A stretch of DNA of 64,000 bases from Lysinibacillus fusiformis (GCF_003049525.1 NZ_PYWL01000004.1:186001-250000); one strand, 5' to 3'; positions 1-8,815 are shown, counted from the stretch's first letter. Notes: a model not told the origin generated them from the letters alone. Numbers and translations: made by a program.

Positions 1-30
1 CTCGTTAGCAGACTTATGTAGGTCACTCAT
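1..30 (-). CDS. N-terminus of an unidentified protein, cut by the window edge
   Basis: Only the first ten codons (MSDLHKSANE) of a minus-strand gene lie inside the window. The start is supported by an AAAGGAGG ribosome site on the minus strand, about nine bases upstream of the ATG at 28-30. Ten residues are too few to recognise a family. It lies downstream of the lipoprotein gene on the same strand and may be co-transcribed with it. Confidence 0.6.
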   Translation of the reverse strand, partial: MSDLHKSANE

Positions 31-56
31 AGGATGATGCCTCCTTTTGCTACATA

Positions 57-81
57 ATAGGCGCCCAAGCAGGACGCCTAT
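57..81 (-). terminator. Weak hairpin after the lipoprotein gene
   Basis: ATAGGCG(T/C)CC arms at 57-66 and 72-81 form a hairpin with a five-base loop just after the lipoprotein stop. The minus-strand tail is TATTATG and not a T run, so termination may be weak and the next gene could be read through. Confidence 0.35.
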
Positions 82-91
82 CATCATCATA

Positions 92-700
92 CTATTCTAT
101 TTTTTGTAAGGTGGAAGTCACGACAAATGGCTGCTCTTGATCAGACTCCATCGTATCTTCGATTTTGATGAGGCCAACCCCTTGTGCAAAATACTTGGTC
201 GTTATGAATTGATCTTCAGTGCGTGTAAGTTGGATGACATTTGTATAGACTTTTGTTCCTGTATCGACTTGAGCAGTTGTTGATTGAATGGTCCAGCCTT
301 GAAAGCTTGTTCCTACTTGTATCGGTTGCTGTAGTATCGTTTCTAGCACAGGGTAAGCTACAACCTCAGTTGTACTAGGCAATCTTGGGTTACTGTCTAC
401 AGGTTCACGATAGACTAGCTCAATCTTTGAATCTGTCATGCGATAAATTTTTAATAGAGTCACACCACCATTATCTTCCACTTGAGCAATATGTTGCGTA
501 TCGATATAGGTAGTTTGTAGAGTAAAGCTGGCAAATTCATTTCCCTCTCCTTGAAAATATGCGACAGAGCCATCAGGTGGGAAATAGGTGAGTAGTGACA
601 CTTGATCTTGAACAGCTGGGTGCACAGGTTCTTTTTTCATTTCTTCATGGCACCCTGCCAATAACAATGCAAGAGCAAGTACGAAAATAGAATGTTTCAT
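92..700 (-). CDS. Small secreted lipoprotein of unknown function
   Basis: A protein of about 202 residues begins with a short charged N-terminus, a hydrophobic stretch and the lipobox LAGC, so it should be exported, lipidated on that cysteine and held on the outer face of the membrane. The frame could open at GTG 706, but the GAAGGAGT ribosome site lies seven bases before ATG 700 and only one or two before the GTG, which decides for ATG 700. The rest is a soluble beta-rich domain ending in a 'YFAQGVGLIKIE' motif, which resembles other Bacillales lipoproteins of unknown role. No catalytic motif is visible. It is followed by another gene on the same strand. Confidence 0.75.
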   Translation of the reverse strand: MKHSIFVLALALLLAGCHEEMKKEPVHPAVQDQVSLLTYFPPDGSVAYFQGEGNEFASFTLQTTYIDTQHIAQVEDNGGVTLLKIYRMTDSKIELVYREPVDSNPRLPSTTEVVAYPVLETILQQPIQVGTSFQGWTIQSTTAQVDTGTKVYTNVIQLTRTEDQFITTKYFAQGVGLIKIEDTMESDQEQPFVVTSTLQKIE

Positions 701-869
701 TGGCACACTCCTTCGCTACTTTATATTAATTATACGTGAATGTAGCGCATTATACGAATCATAGCTAGTATACCAGTAATGATATTATGTAAACTAAAAA
801 CTAGAAACTTGTAACTATGAAAAAAATTAACTAAGATAGAATTGTAGTTAAAAAATGGGGGGCATGGTT

Positions 870-1340
870 ATGTATAGACAAGCGGATGATTTTTTACAGG
901 AATGGACGATGGCTGCAGAGGGAACACTGAAAGTATTACAGGCAGTAACTGACGATAAGTTGGATCAAAGTATCGTAGAGGGACATAGTACACTTGGCTG
1001 GCTTGGTTGGCATTTAGTTGGAGCGGCTGGATATTTTAGTTATTTAGCAGGCTTAAAGGTTCCGATGATTCGTCAAGAAGACCCTGTACCAACGACAGCT
1101 GTAGAAATTGTACAAGCATATGAGAAAGTTGTAAATGGTATAAAAGAGGAAGCAGCAAAGCTTTCAAATGAAGATTTACTAGAAGTGGTAAATGGCTTTA
1201 CAGGGCCAATACCAAAGGGCGCTTTATTACGTGCATTAATTGATCATCAAACGCATCATCGCGGTCAAATGACAGTTCTACTTCGTCAAGCTGGTTTACC
1301 AGTACCGGGTGTTATGGGACCAACACAAGAAATGAAATAG
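870..1340 (+). CDS. DinB/YfiT-superfamily four-helix protein
   Basis: A protein of about 156 residues with the DinB-like four-helix fold. The signature histidines are visible in 'GWHLVG' and near the C-terminus in 'DHQTHHRGQM', the usual triad that binds a divalent metal. Family members include DNA-damage-induced proteins and thiol-dependent (bacillithiol or mycothiol) transferases; which applies here cannot be told. ATGs also occur at 855 and 864, but the GGGGGG ribosome site at 857-862 is seven bases before ATG 870, so that start is chosen. The gene stands alone upstream of the TetR unit. A second DinB-fold gene is at 38.7 kb. Confidence 0.75.
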   Translation: MYRQADDFLQEWTMAAEGTLKVLQAVTDDKLDQSIVEGHSTLGWLGWHLVGAAGYFSYLAGLKVPMIRQEDPVPTTAVEIVQAYEKVVNGIKEEAAKLSNEDLLEVVNGFTGPIPKGALLRALIDHQTHHRGQMTVLLRQAGLPVPGVMGPTQEMK

Positions 1341-1384
1341 ACTATAATTTCAGCAGATAAATAACCTATCTGCTGTATTTTTAT

Positions 1385-1412
1385 TTGACACTTACCTACT
1401 AGTAAGTTAGTA
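1385..1412 (+). promoter_or_regulatory. Promoter with embedded TetR operator
   Basis: TTGACA at 1385-1390 and TAGTAT at 1408-1413 are separated by 17 bases. The spacer is almost filled by a 20-bp imperfect palindrome at 1391-1410 centred on TACTAGTA, with 8 of 10 arm positions paired. Repressor bound there would block RNA polymerase, so the following TetR gene is probably autoregulated. The -10 ends six bases before the TetR ATG, which would put the transcription start at or next to the start codon. Confidence 0.65.
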
Positions 1413-1419
1413 TATAGCC

Positions 1420-1977
1420 ATGACAAATAGAAAATCACAAATCATTGAATTAACATTGAAGAATATTCAAGAAAAAGGTTTCACATCATTTAGTTATGAC
1501 CATTTAGCGAAAGAGCTTGGTGTAACAAAAGCGAGCATTCATTATCATTTTGAAAAGAAGGAAGACTTAGGGGTCGCAGTTTGCGAAAGAATTCAAAAAG
1601 GATTAGGGGAGGCTTATACAGTAATTAAGGAATCTACAGTAGCAGCTGAGGAAAAACCTTTCGCCTTTATTTTGCGACGGATTAAATTTCTAGAACAAGA
1701 TGGTGTTTGCCCGATCACTGCGTTACAGGCGGATTATCAAGAATTGTCACCTTCGATGCAAGAAAAAGTTCAACAGCTTAGCCAAATGGAAGTCGATGTT
1801 TTAGTGGATTTACTACAAGATGCTAAGAACTATGGTTCACTTCAGTCGACAATGGATTTAGAGGCATTAGCCATCCTTCTTATTTCGAGTACGAAGGGTG
1901 CTTTGCAATACAAACGGGTTTTAGGGGAAGATTTCTTTCACAAAATGCTGGAGCAATTAAAGAAACTGTTAAAGTAA
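1420..1977 (+). CDS. TetR-family transcriptional repressor
   Basis: A 185-residue protein with a typical TetR N-terminal helix-turn-helix (about residues 5-50; 'FSYDHLAKELGVTKASIHYHFEKKEDL' region) and an all-helical ligand domain after it. It probably represses its own promoter and the ketoacyl synthase gene 20 bases downstream, because a palindromic operator sits in the promoter spacer. There is no Shine-Dalgarno sequence before ATG 1420 and the predicted transcript starts at about that codon, so the mRNA may be leaderless. The ligand is unknown; the neighbour suggests a fatty-acid- or polyketide-like acyl metabolite. Confidence 0.85.
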   Translation: MTNRKSQIIELTLKNIQEKGFTSFSYDHLAKELGVTKASIHYHFEKKEDLGVAVCERIQKGLGEAYTVIKESTVAAEEKPFAFILRRIKFLEQDGVCPITALQADYQELSPSMQEKVQQLSQMEVDVLVDLLQDAKNYGSLQSTMDLEALAILLISSTKGALQYKRVLGEDFFHKMLEQLKKLLK

Positions 1978-1997
1978 ACGAAAAAGGAGAGGAAGAT

Positions 1998-3233
1998 ATG
2001 GTACGTAGAGTAGTTGTCACAGGATATGGTGTTATCTCACCACTAGGTCAAACAGTATCAGCCTTGTGGGAGAACATTAAAGAAGGTAAATCAGGTATTA
2101 CAAAGTTAGAAGCGGAGGAATTCAGCGGCATTCATACACAAATTGCTGGTTCTATTGCTGACTTTAATGCTACTCAATATATGGATAAAAAGGAATTAAG
2201 TAAATATGATCTTTTTGTTCAATATGCACTGGCTGCATCTCAGCAGGCTTTGGAGCAAGCAAACATAAATATGGAGCAAGTTGATAAGGAACGACTAGGT
2301 GTTTATATTGGCTCAGGTATTGGGGGAATTGAGACGATTTTAGCGAATCATCAAGCCATGCTCGATAATGGACCAAGGAAGGTGTCACCGTTTATGGTGC
2401 CGATGATGATTAGCAATATGGCCGCAGGGATTATCGCGATTAAAACAGGCTTTAAAGGGCCAAGCTTCTCACCAGTTTCCGCTTGTGCAACGGGTAACCA
2501 AGCAATTGGTGAAGCGTTTTTAAATATACGCCATGGCTATGCAGATGGAATTTTAGCTGGTGGGGCTGAGGCACCGATAAATCCGCTGAGCTTTGCTGGA
2601 TTTTCCCGTATGAAGGCGATGTCTACTAGGAACGATGTGCCAGAACAAGCTAGCCGACCATTCGATAGCCATCGTGACGGCTTCGTCATGTCAGAGGGAG
2701 CAGGGGTTGTGTTCCTAGAGGAATATGAACATGCTAAGCAAAGGGGCGCTACGATTCTTGGAGAAATCGTAGGCTATGGGGTGACGACTGATGCTTTCCA
2801 TATTACAGCGCCTGATTTTACTGGGGCAGCTAATGCGATGAAACTAGCCTTAAACATGGGGGACATTGATGTGACGGCTGTCGATTATATCAATGCGCAT
2901 GGTACTAGTACACCAGAGGGAGACAAATCCGAAACAAAGGCTATTAAAAGTGTATTTGGTGAGCATGCCTATCAATTAAAAGTGAGCTCCACGAAGTCGA
3001 TGACAGGCCATCTTTTTGGTGCAGCTGGCGGAATCGAGGCCATCATTACTTTAAAAAGTATTATGGAAGGTATCATTCCACCAACGATCAATTACGAAAC
3101 GCCAGATCCAGAGTGTGATTTGAATTATGTTCCAAACGAGGCGCTTCATCAAACCGTCAACATTGCTTTGTCTAACGGTTTTGGCTTTGGCGGTCATAAT
3201 GCTGTGTTGGCTTTTAAAAAGTTTGAGGAATAA
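1998..3233 (+). CDS. Beta-ketoacyl-ACP synthase II (FabF-type)
   Basis: A 411-residue condensing enzyme, normal length for FabF, which elongates acyl-ACP with malonyl-ACP. The active-site Cys163 lies in 'SACATGNQ', the two histidines in 'NAHGTSTP' and 'TGHLFGAAG', and the lysine in 'SSTKSMTG', so it should be active. It is the second gene of a two-gene unit with TetR and has a strong AAAGGAGAGG ribosome site. It is not next to other fab genes, so it is more likely a regulated paralogue for a specialised acyl chain than the housekeeping FabF. That role is inference; no fabF symbol is given for this reason. Confidence 0.85.
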   Translation: MVRRVVVTGYGVISPLGQTVSALWENIKEGKSGITKLEAEEFSGIHTQIAGSIADFNATQYMDKKELSKYDLFVQYALAASQQALEQANINMEQVDKERLGVYIGSGIGGIETILANHQAMLDNGPRKVSPFMVPMMISNMAAGIIAIKTGFKGPSFSPVSACATGNQAIGEAFLNIRHGYADGILAGGAEAPINPLSFAGFSRMKAMSTRNDVPEQASRPFDSHRDGFVMSEGAGVVFLEEYEHAKQRGATILGEIVGYGVTTDAFHITAPDFTGAANAMKLALNMGDIDVTAVDYINAHGTSTPEGDKSETKAIKSVFGEHAYQLKVSSTKSMTGHLFGAAGGIEAIITLKSIMEGIIPPTINYETPDPECDLNYVPNEALHQTVNIALSNGFGFGGHNAVLAFKKFEE

Positions 3234-3241
3234 TAGTACAC

Positions 3242-3276
3242 AATGGTATGAAATGAATGTTTCATACCATTTTTTA
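3242..3276 (+). terminator. Rho-independent terminator of the TetR-ketoacyl synthase unit
   Basis: A perfect 12-bp stem (AATGGTATGAAA at 3242-3253 with its complement at 3260-3271) is followed by a T run. Confidence 0.9.
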
Positions 3277-3396
3277 TTGTCTTTATTAAATGACCTATAC
3301 ATCTATGATAAGTTCTACTTATGAGATTACGCTGATAATCAATATTTTCGCTTATGTACTTTCTATGATATGTTAAAAAAGAAGGGAGGATGGATA

Positions 3397-4140
3397 ATGA
3401 GGATTTTTGATGCACATTTTCATATTATTGATTTTGATTTTCCGGTTATAGAAAATCAAGGATACACACCACCAAGCTATGTAGTAGAGGACTATCAAAA
3501 GGAAACAGCTCTTTTCAATATAGAGGGGGGCGCCATTGTTTCCGGTTCCTTTCAAGGATTTGATCAAAATTATTTACTGAAGGCTTTGAAACAACTAGGT
3601 CCCTCTTTTTGTGGGGTGACGCAATTACCGTATACAGTGACAGATGATGAAATCCTTCATTTACATAAAAATGGAGTAAGGGCCTTGCGCTTCAATATTC
3701 AACGAGGTGGTTCAGAGGATTTGTCTAAACTCGATAGCTTTGCAAGAAGAGTGTATGAGCTGGCGGGGTGGCATAGTGAACTTTATATAGATGCCAAATA
3801 TTTAACAGAGATTGCTTCCACGATGGAAGCATTACCAGCCATTTCAATTGACCATCTGGGCTTATCGGAGGAAGGGTTGCCCCATTTGCTAAAGCTTGTA
3901 GAAAAGGGTATACGTGTGAAAGCGACTGGTTTTGGACGGGTAGAATTGAATGTGAAAAATGCTTTGCAAACCATCTATAGCATTCATCCAGATGCATTAA
4001 TGTTTGGAACAGATTTGCCATCGACACGAGCAAATCGACCTTTTGAATTTGAGGATGTTGAATTGATTCAAGAGCTTTTTGATGAACAGGCTGCGGATAA
4101 AATTCTCTATCAAAATGCTAGGAAATGGTATGACAAGTAA
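3397..4140 (+). CDS. Amidohydrolase (TIM-barrel metal-dependent hydrolase)
   Basis: A 247-residue protein of the amidohydrolase-2 superfamily. The metal-binding HxH is in 'FDAHFHI' at the N-terminus, a later histidine in 'IDHLG', and the conserved aspartate in 'FGTDLPSTR'. Such enzymes hydrolyse lactones or decarboxylate small aromatic or dicarboxylic acids; the substrate cannot be told. The frame opens at 3370, but AGGGAGG at 3383-3389 is seven bases before ATG 3397, so the shorter start is used. It is a single gene between two terminators. Confidence 0.75.
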   Translation: MRIFDAHFHIIDFDFPVIENQGYTPPSYVVEDYQKETALFNIEGGAIVSGSFQGFDQNYLLKALKQLGPSFCGVTQLPYTVTDDEILHLHKNGVRALRFNIQRGGSEDLSKLDSFARRVYELAGWHSELYIDAKYLTEIASTMEALPAISIDHLGLSEEGLPHLLKLVEKGIRVKATGFGRVELNVKNALQTIYSIHPDALMFGTDLPSTRANRPFEFEDVELIQELFDEQAADKILYQNARKWYDK

Positions 4141-4147
4141 ATGCAAA

Positions 4148-4185
4148 AAATCCTCTACGCAAACATTCGGTAGAGGATTTTTATT
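4148..4185. terminator. Bidirectional terminator between convergent genes
   Basis: AAATCCTCTAC at 4148-4158 pairs with GTAGAGGATTT at 4170-4180. There is a T run on the plus side and an A run on the other, so it can serve both the amidohydrolase and the convergent ABC-F gene. Confidence 0.9.
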
Positions 4186-4189
4186 GAAA

Positions 4190-5794
4190 TTAGTTTAAAC
4201 CTTCGCGATCTTTCCACTCTAAGAATTCATCATATGTTAATTGCTTATCTAAAATTGAACCGTCTTCACGGATTTCAATCACACGGTTAGCAATTGTTTG
4301 AATGAACTGATGGTCATGAGATGTGAAAATCATAGCCCCTTTGAAACGAATTAAGCCTTCGTTCAATGCTTGAATAGATTCAAGGTCAAGGTGGTTTGTT
4401 GGTTCATCTAGTAAAATTACGTTCGCTGTTGCAAGCATCATTTTTGATAACATACAACGAACTTTTTCGCCTCCTGATAAAACAGAAGGTGATTTTTTCA
4501 CTTCTTCACCAGAGAACAGCATGCGTCCTAGGAAACCACGTAGGAAGCTTTCTGTTTCATCATCAGGAGAATATTGACGTAACCATTCTACTAATGACTT
4601 TTCTGTTCCTTCGAAGTACTTGTCATGATCGTTTTCGAAGTAGCTTTGAGAAGTAGTTACACCCCATTTAAATGTACCAGCATCTGCTTCTTTATCTTCC
4701 ATTAAGATATCAAGAAGCGCCGTTTTAGCAAGTGGGCTACCAAGTAAAACGATTTTATCATCTTTGTTCATCGAGAAACGAATATCTTTGAATAGTGATT
4801 CGCCTTCATGATTTGCAGTTAGACCTTCAACTGTTAATACATCATTCCCGATATCACGACCAATTTGGAAGTTGATGAATGGATATTTACGGCTTGATGG
4901 TTTAATGTCATCTAACTCGATTTTATCCAGCATTTTTTTACGAGATGTCGCTTGCTTCGATTTAGAAGCATTCGCAGAGAATCGTGCGATAAACGCTTGT
5001 AATTCTTTGATTTTTTCTTCTTTTTTAGAATTTTGGTCTTGAGCCATTTTTTGAGCTAATTGAGAAGATTCATACCAGAAATCATAGTTACCCACATATA
5101 ATTGGATTTTAGAGAAGTCCAAATCAGCAATATGTGTACATACTTTGTTTAAGAAGTGACGGTCATGGGATACAACAATGACTGTGTTTTCAAAGTTAAT
5201 TAAGAACTCTTCTAACCATTGGATAGCTTTTAAGTCAAGGTGGTTGGTAGGCTCATCGAGTAACAGTACATCAGGCTGACCAAATAGGGCCTGCGAAAGT
5301 AATACTTTTACTTTATCTGAACCTTCAAGATCACCCATTAGCATGTAGTGAAGGTCATCTGAGATACCTAAACCGTTTAATAATGTCGCTGCTTCTGACT
5401 CAGCTTCCCAACCGTTTAGCTCTGCAAATTCACCTTCTAGCTCAGCGGCACGCATACCATCCTCATCTGAGAAATCTTCCTTTGCATAGATAGCATCTTT
5501 TTCTGTTTTTACGTCATAGAGGCGTTTATTCCCCATAATTACAGTGTCAAGCACTGTATAATCATCGTATTCAAAATGATTTTGTTTAAGGACGGATAAA
5601 CGTTCGTCCTTGCCCATTGATACGTTACCTTCTTGTGCTTCAATTTCACCAGAAAGAATTTTTAAGAATGTTGATTTACCAGCACCGTTTGCGCCAATTA
5701 AACCATAGCAGTTACCTGGTGTGAATTTTATATTTACGTCTTCAAATAGTTTACGATCGCCATAGCGAAGACCTACATTACTAACTTGAATCAT
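4190..5794 (-). CDS. ABC-F family ATPase (YkpA/YbiT-like)
   Basis: A protein of about 534 residues with two ABC ATPase domains and no membrane segment, as in the ABC-F group that acts on ribosomes. Domain 1 has Walker A GANGAGKST at 34-42 and Walker B 'LLLDEPTNHLD'; domain 2 has signature LSGGEKVR and 'ILLDEPTNHLD'. The charged helical linker between them ('SKSKQATSRKKMLDKIELDD') is the P-site tRNA interaction motif region. Overall it resembles Bacillus YkpA, a housekeeping ABC-F, more than the antibiotic-protection types. An upstream in-frame GTG (5815) overlaps the ribosome site; AGGAGG is seven bases before ATG 5794, which is chosen. Confidence 0.9.
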   Translation of the reverse strand: MIQVSNVGLRYGDRKLFEDVNIKFTPGNCYGLIGANGAGKSTFLKILSGEIEAQEGNVSMGKDERLSVLKQNHFEYDDYTVLDTVIMGNKRLYDVKTEKDAIYAKEDFSDEDGMRAAELEGEFAELNGWEAESEAATLLNGLGISDDLHYMLMGDLEGSDKVKVLLSQALFGQPDVLLLDEPTNHLDLKAIQWLEEFLINFENTVIVVSHDRHFLNKVCTHIADLDFSKIQLYVGNYDFWYESSQLAQKMAQDQNSKKEEKIKELQAFIARFSANASKSKQATSRKKMLDKIELDDIKPSSRKYPFINFQIGRDIGNDVLTVEGLTANHEGESLFKDIRFSMNKDDKIVLLGSPLAKTALLDILMEDKEADAGTFKWGVTTSQSYFENDHDKYFEGTEKSLVEWLRQYSPDDETESFLRGFLGRMLFSGEEVKKSPSVLSGGEKVRCMLSKMMLATANVILLDEPTNHLDLESIQALNEGLIRFKGAMIFTSHDHQFIQTIANRVIEIREDGSILDKQLTYDEFLEWKDREGLN

Positions 5795-5890
5795 GCAAGT
5801 TCCTCCTTTTTTCACAATGGCACTAGTATATCATGAAATATGTTCCATAGTCTATAAACATTATGACAGCAAGGTTTATTGGCAATTGTT

Positions 5891-6139
5891 TTATTGAATA
5901 GCCCCAGTTCTTGCCCCAGCTACCTGTAAACTGTTACTGAATAAAGCTAAGGATTCCGTTTCCATTTCTTTTAAAACATGTCCGTATACTTTATAAATCA
6001 TATCAGGTGTATTTCCCAGTCTTTCAGAAATTACTTTCACACTCATTCCTTGATTTAATAAGATGGTGCAATGTGTGTGACGTAATGCATGCAAAGTAAT
6101 TTTTGGAATAAGAGTTCTTTTTGTGATTATATCAACCAT
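5891..6139 (-). pseudogene. C-terminal fragment of a phage-type tyrosine integrase
   Basis: About 75 codons match the end of a tyrosine recombinase: 'LHALRHTHCTILLNQG' (catalytic His and Arg box), 'VISERLGNTPDMIYKVYGHV' with the nucleophilic tyrosine, then a short tail. The arm-binding and core N-terminal domains and the first catalytic arginine are missing, and similarity stops near 6140. It is therefore the stump of a lost integrative element and cannot be active. It marks the left edge of the decayed strip that runs to about 12.9 kb. Confidence 0.8.
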
Positions 6140-6549
6140 TTTTTTGTTCGTTCAGCAGATAACGGATCAAACGAGTTAGCGGATAGAAAGATAAATGAAC
6201 TTTCAGATAATTTTTGCCACAGGGAAACATTTATTAACACGAAATGTGTAGTAATGAATATTCACCCAGAAACAGGTCTTTCTAGGAACACTGTTTACTC
6301 AATTAAAAGGCAATTAGATGTAGATTCGAAATAAAGTCACGACGTTAATAATAAGTAAAAATCCTGTGTTGATAAGCAGGATTTTTTTGTACCACAAACG
6401 GGTCAGGTCATGGAATAAGCATCAAATATGGATAGGATATCTTTCTTGCGTATGAATATTTGCCACTATATTTAACAAGAAATGTTATGAACTGTTGATA
6501 GTTATCTCCTTAAATCCTCTATATTATAAAATAAAAGGAGATGAAAAAC
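6140..6549. other. Geneless stretch with a possible gene fragment and a terminator
   Basis: On the plus strand an open frame ending at 6334 has a helix-turn-helix-like end ('ETGLSRNTVYSIKRQL'), but it begins inside the integrase remnant and has no ribosome site, so it is at most the 3' end of an unidentified regulator. A terminator hairpin follows, and an AT-rich promoter region for the XRE gene lies at about 6480-6540. I see no intact gene here. Confidence 0.4.
6358..6388 (+). terminator. Rho-independent terminator
   Basis: AAAATCCTG at 6358-6366 pairs with CAGGATTTT at 6377-6385 and is followed by T residues. It would end the gene fragment before it and now insulates the XRE-glycosyltransferase unit. 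Confidence 0.8.
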
Positions 6550-6987
6550 ATGATTGGTATGAATATTCGTGTTTTGCGTAAAAGGCATAAACTAAGTCAA
6601 GAACAATTGGCTGAAAAGGTAAACGTATCACGGCAGACCATAGCGTAGTGGGAAAACGGTGAGGCTATACCAGATATTCACAAATTCAAAATGCTCGGTG
6701 ATATTTTTCAAGTAACCATAGATCAATTATCCCAAAATATGAATGAAGAAGAAGCAAACCGGATCAGTCCTAAAGGGAAGCAGTTCTTTGGTGTTGTGAA
6801 GGTAGGAGAACGCGGACAGATTATAATTCCAAAACATGCACGTGAAATGTATCAGATTCATGCAGGTGATAAACTGGTTGTTTTGGGAGAGGATGCGACA
6901 AAAGGAATCGCTGTCTTAAAAAGTGACGGCTTCCTAGAATTTGCAGAGATGATTCGAAATGCGGAATCGAAGGATGAGATTGAATGA
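6550..6987 (+). pseudogene. XRE-AbrB fusion regulator interrupted by an in-frame TAG
   Basis: From ATG 6550, after an AAAGGAGATG ribosome site, the frame encodes an XRE/Cro helix-turn-helix (MIGMNIRVLRKRHKLSQ..., then 'NVSRQTIA'), a TAG at 6646-6648, and then 'WENGEAIPDIHK'. In family members this position is a lysine or similar (SRQTIAKWENG), so one base change explains the stop. The same frame continues to 6987 with a SpoVT/AbrB-type swapped-hairpin domain ('VKVGERGQIIIPKHAREMYQ'). The native gene was about 145 codons and its stop overlaps the glycosyltransferase start (ATGA). Reinitiation inside the frame at 6691 or 6739 lacks a ribosome site. It may be a true null, a sequencing error or a suppressed stop. 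Confidence 0.8.
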
Positions 6988-8165
6988 GTAAAATCATCTT
7001 TTTTTCGTTACCCGCACATGGTCACACCAACCCCACTATTCCGGTAGTAACCGAATTAATAAAGAAAGGTCATCAAGTTTGGTATTATTCCTTTTTAGAA
7101 TTTCAGGACAAAATAGAAGACACTGGTGCTTTTTTTATGGCTTGTGATGAATTCTTACCTAAAGTTACACATATAGAATTGGACCGTAAGATTGGCAAAG
7201 ATTTTGCAGCATTAATTGAAATGGCAGCGGATATAACGATTGCTTTGGATAAAAAGGTGTGTAAAGAATTAATGGATATTCAGCCAGACTGCATTGTATC
7301 TGACTCTTTATGTATTTGGGGAAAATTATTTGCTGAGAAACTAGGAATTCCATATATTTGTTCGACTACTTCGTTTGCCTTTAATCAGTATACAGCAAAA
7401 CTAATGAAGCGGAGTTTCATGGAAGTCTGGAGAATGATTCTAGGCATGCGAAGGATTAACAGAAAAATTAAACTATTAAATGATCATGGTTATCGAGTAG
7501 AGAATTTTGTATCGTTAGTTCAAAATGATAATGAAACGGACACCATTGTTTACACTTCGAAAGAATTTCAGCCAATGGCGGATACCTTTTCTGAGCGCTA
7601 TGCCTTTGTTGGACCATCCATAAAGCAGTCTATACCGATACAGAATGATAAAAGAGTTAGAAAAGTAATCTACATCTCTCTTGGAACTATACTAAATCAG
7701 AATCAGGATTTTTACCAAAACTGTCTCAAAGCATTTGGGAAGACAGACTATGATGTTGTGATGTCAGTCGGAGAAAAAACTGAGATTTCGTCTCTTGATA
7801 GCGTACCAGAAAATTTCATAGTGAAAAACGCTGTGGATCAGATCTCGGTATTACAAAAAGCAGATGTATTTATTACCCACTGCGGGATGAATAGTACGAA
7901 TGAAAGTCTATATTTTGGAGTTCCAATGGTTTTATTTCCGCAACATAGCGAACAAAGAATGGTAGCTGACCGAGTTGCCCAGCTCGGTGCAGGATTAAAA
8001 CTTAATAGAAAAACTCCAAAGTATTTAGCAACAGCGGTAGCTGAAGTGCTTACAAATCGAGTATACCAGGAAGGAGCGCAAAAACTGTCAGAAAGCTTTA
8101 GGAAAGCTGGTGGTGCAGTAGAAGCAGCTAATGTGATCCTGCGTAAAATTGGAGAGAAATCCTAA
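6984..8165 (+). CDS. MGT-family UDP-glycosyltransferase
   Basis: A 393-residue GT-B fold enzyme of the macrolide glycosyltransferase group (YjiC/YojK-like). The N-terminal acceptor domain begins 'FFSLPAHGHTNPTIPV', with the catalytic-type histidine; the C-terminal donor domain carries 'ITHCGMNSTNESLYFGVPM' and 'PQHSEQRMVADRV', the nucleotide-sugar site. Such enzymes add a sugar to macrolides, flavonoids or other hydrophobic acceptors, often inactivating an antibiotic. The gene overlaps the broken XRE-AbrB gene by four bases, so the regulator was its operon partner. The enzyme itself is intact. Confidence 0.88.
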   Translation: MSKIIFFSLPAHGHTNPTIPVVTELIKKGHQVWYYSFLEFQDKIEDTGAFFMACDEFLPKVTHIELDRKIGKDFAALIEMAADITIALDKKVCKELMDIQPDCIVSDSLCIWGKLFAEKLGIPYICSTTSFAFNQYTAKLMKRSFMEVWRMILGMRRINRKIKLLNDHGYRVENFVSLVQNDNETDTIVYTSKEFQPMADTFSERYAFVGPSIKQSIPIQNDKRVRKVIYISLGTILNQNQDFYQNCLKAFGKTDYDVVMSVGEKTEISSLDSVPENFIVKNAVDQISVLQKADVFITHCGMNSTNESLYFGVPMVLFPQHSEQRMVADRVAQLGAGLKLNRKTPKYLATAVAEVLTNRVYQEGAQKLSESFRKAGGAVEAANVILRKIGEKS

Positions 8166-8216
8166 CGGCTTTGTATACTGCAAAAGTTTATATGGTGAAC
8201 AAAACTTCAAGAAGCA

Positions 8217-8250
8217 GGCGCATTTCTTTATTAATGAATGCGTCTTTCTT
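8217..8250 (+). terminator. Terminator after the glycosyltransferase gene
   Basis: GGCGCATT at 8217-8224 pairs with AATGCGTC at 8237-8244 (eight pairs, one G-U), followed by TTTCTTC. Confidence 0.6.
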
Positions 8251-8536
8251 CATCTAGAGGGCCAGATTATAGAATAACGTACTTTAACGAAAGGTTCCAA
8301 AACGATGCTGTGGGAATTTACTATTCTGTAATCTCCAAACAAAAATTGGATGACAAAGTAACTGGGCTAACCAATGATATTCGAGATAATATCATAGAAG
8401 TAAAAGACTCTGCTAAATCAACGGTGAAACAGACCATCAATTTACTCAATATGATGGTGCGAATTTTCAGTCTGTAGGTAAGCACCGCATTGAACACACG
8501 CTGAACAAACACCTGAGAAAACGCTTGCCTTCGTAA
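8250..8536 (+). pseudogene. Frameshifted ORF fragment of unknown family
   Basis: Two overlapping frames look like one protein broken by a shift near 8440. The first reads '...KLDDKVTGLTNDIRDNIIEVKDSAKSTVKQTINLL', the second continues 'QYDGANFQSVGKHRIEHTL' and ends 'NKHLRKRLPS' at a TAA (8534-8536). Neither half has a convincing start or ribosome site. I do not recognise the family. It lies between a terminator and an IS3 remnant, in keeping with decay of the whole strip. Confidence 0.4.
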
Positions 8537-8639
8537 AGAAGCATAGTAGGAAATAGCTCAATACGCACATCAGGTTTGGTTTAATGAATGGGCTTCTGTC
8601 CGTTACTAGTGAGCTAAAAAACATCACATGGTATTAATA

Positions 8640-8815
8640 TCACCTTTGTAGGAATACCTTGTAACTTCATTTCAACTGCTTTTAATTTTACTTCTTGCGG
8701 ATAACTCACTCTCGTTCCCATAAAAATAAGCACCTCCAATTGATATTAGGATACATTACCCTAAATTCAATTGAAGATGCTTTTTTGTTTTGTCTAACCC
8801 GAAGAGGTCAGTTCA
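8640..8815 (-). mobile_element. IS3-family (IS150-group) left-end remnant
   Basis: The minus strand starts at about 8815 with an IS150-type terminus, TGAACTGACCTCTTCGGGTT followed by AGACA. The OrfA start follows at ATG 8721, reading MGTRVSYPQEVKLKAVEMKL then QGIPTK, typical of an IS3 OrfA helix-turn-helix. Similarity ends after about 26 codons near 8645. The rest of OrfA, the frameshift site, OrfB and the right end are absent, so the element is dead. Confidence 0.75.

Noticed and set aside
2170..2388. Minus-strand ORF of 72 codons inside the ketoacyl synthase gene
   Set aside because: Lies wholly within a strongly conserved gene, with no ribosome site and no recognisable product.
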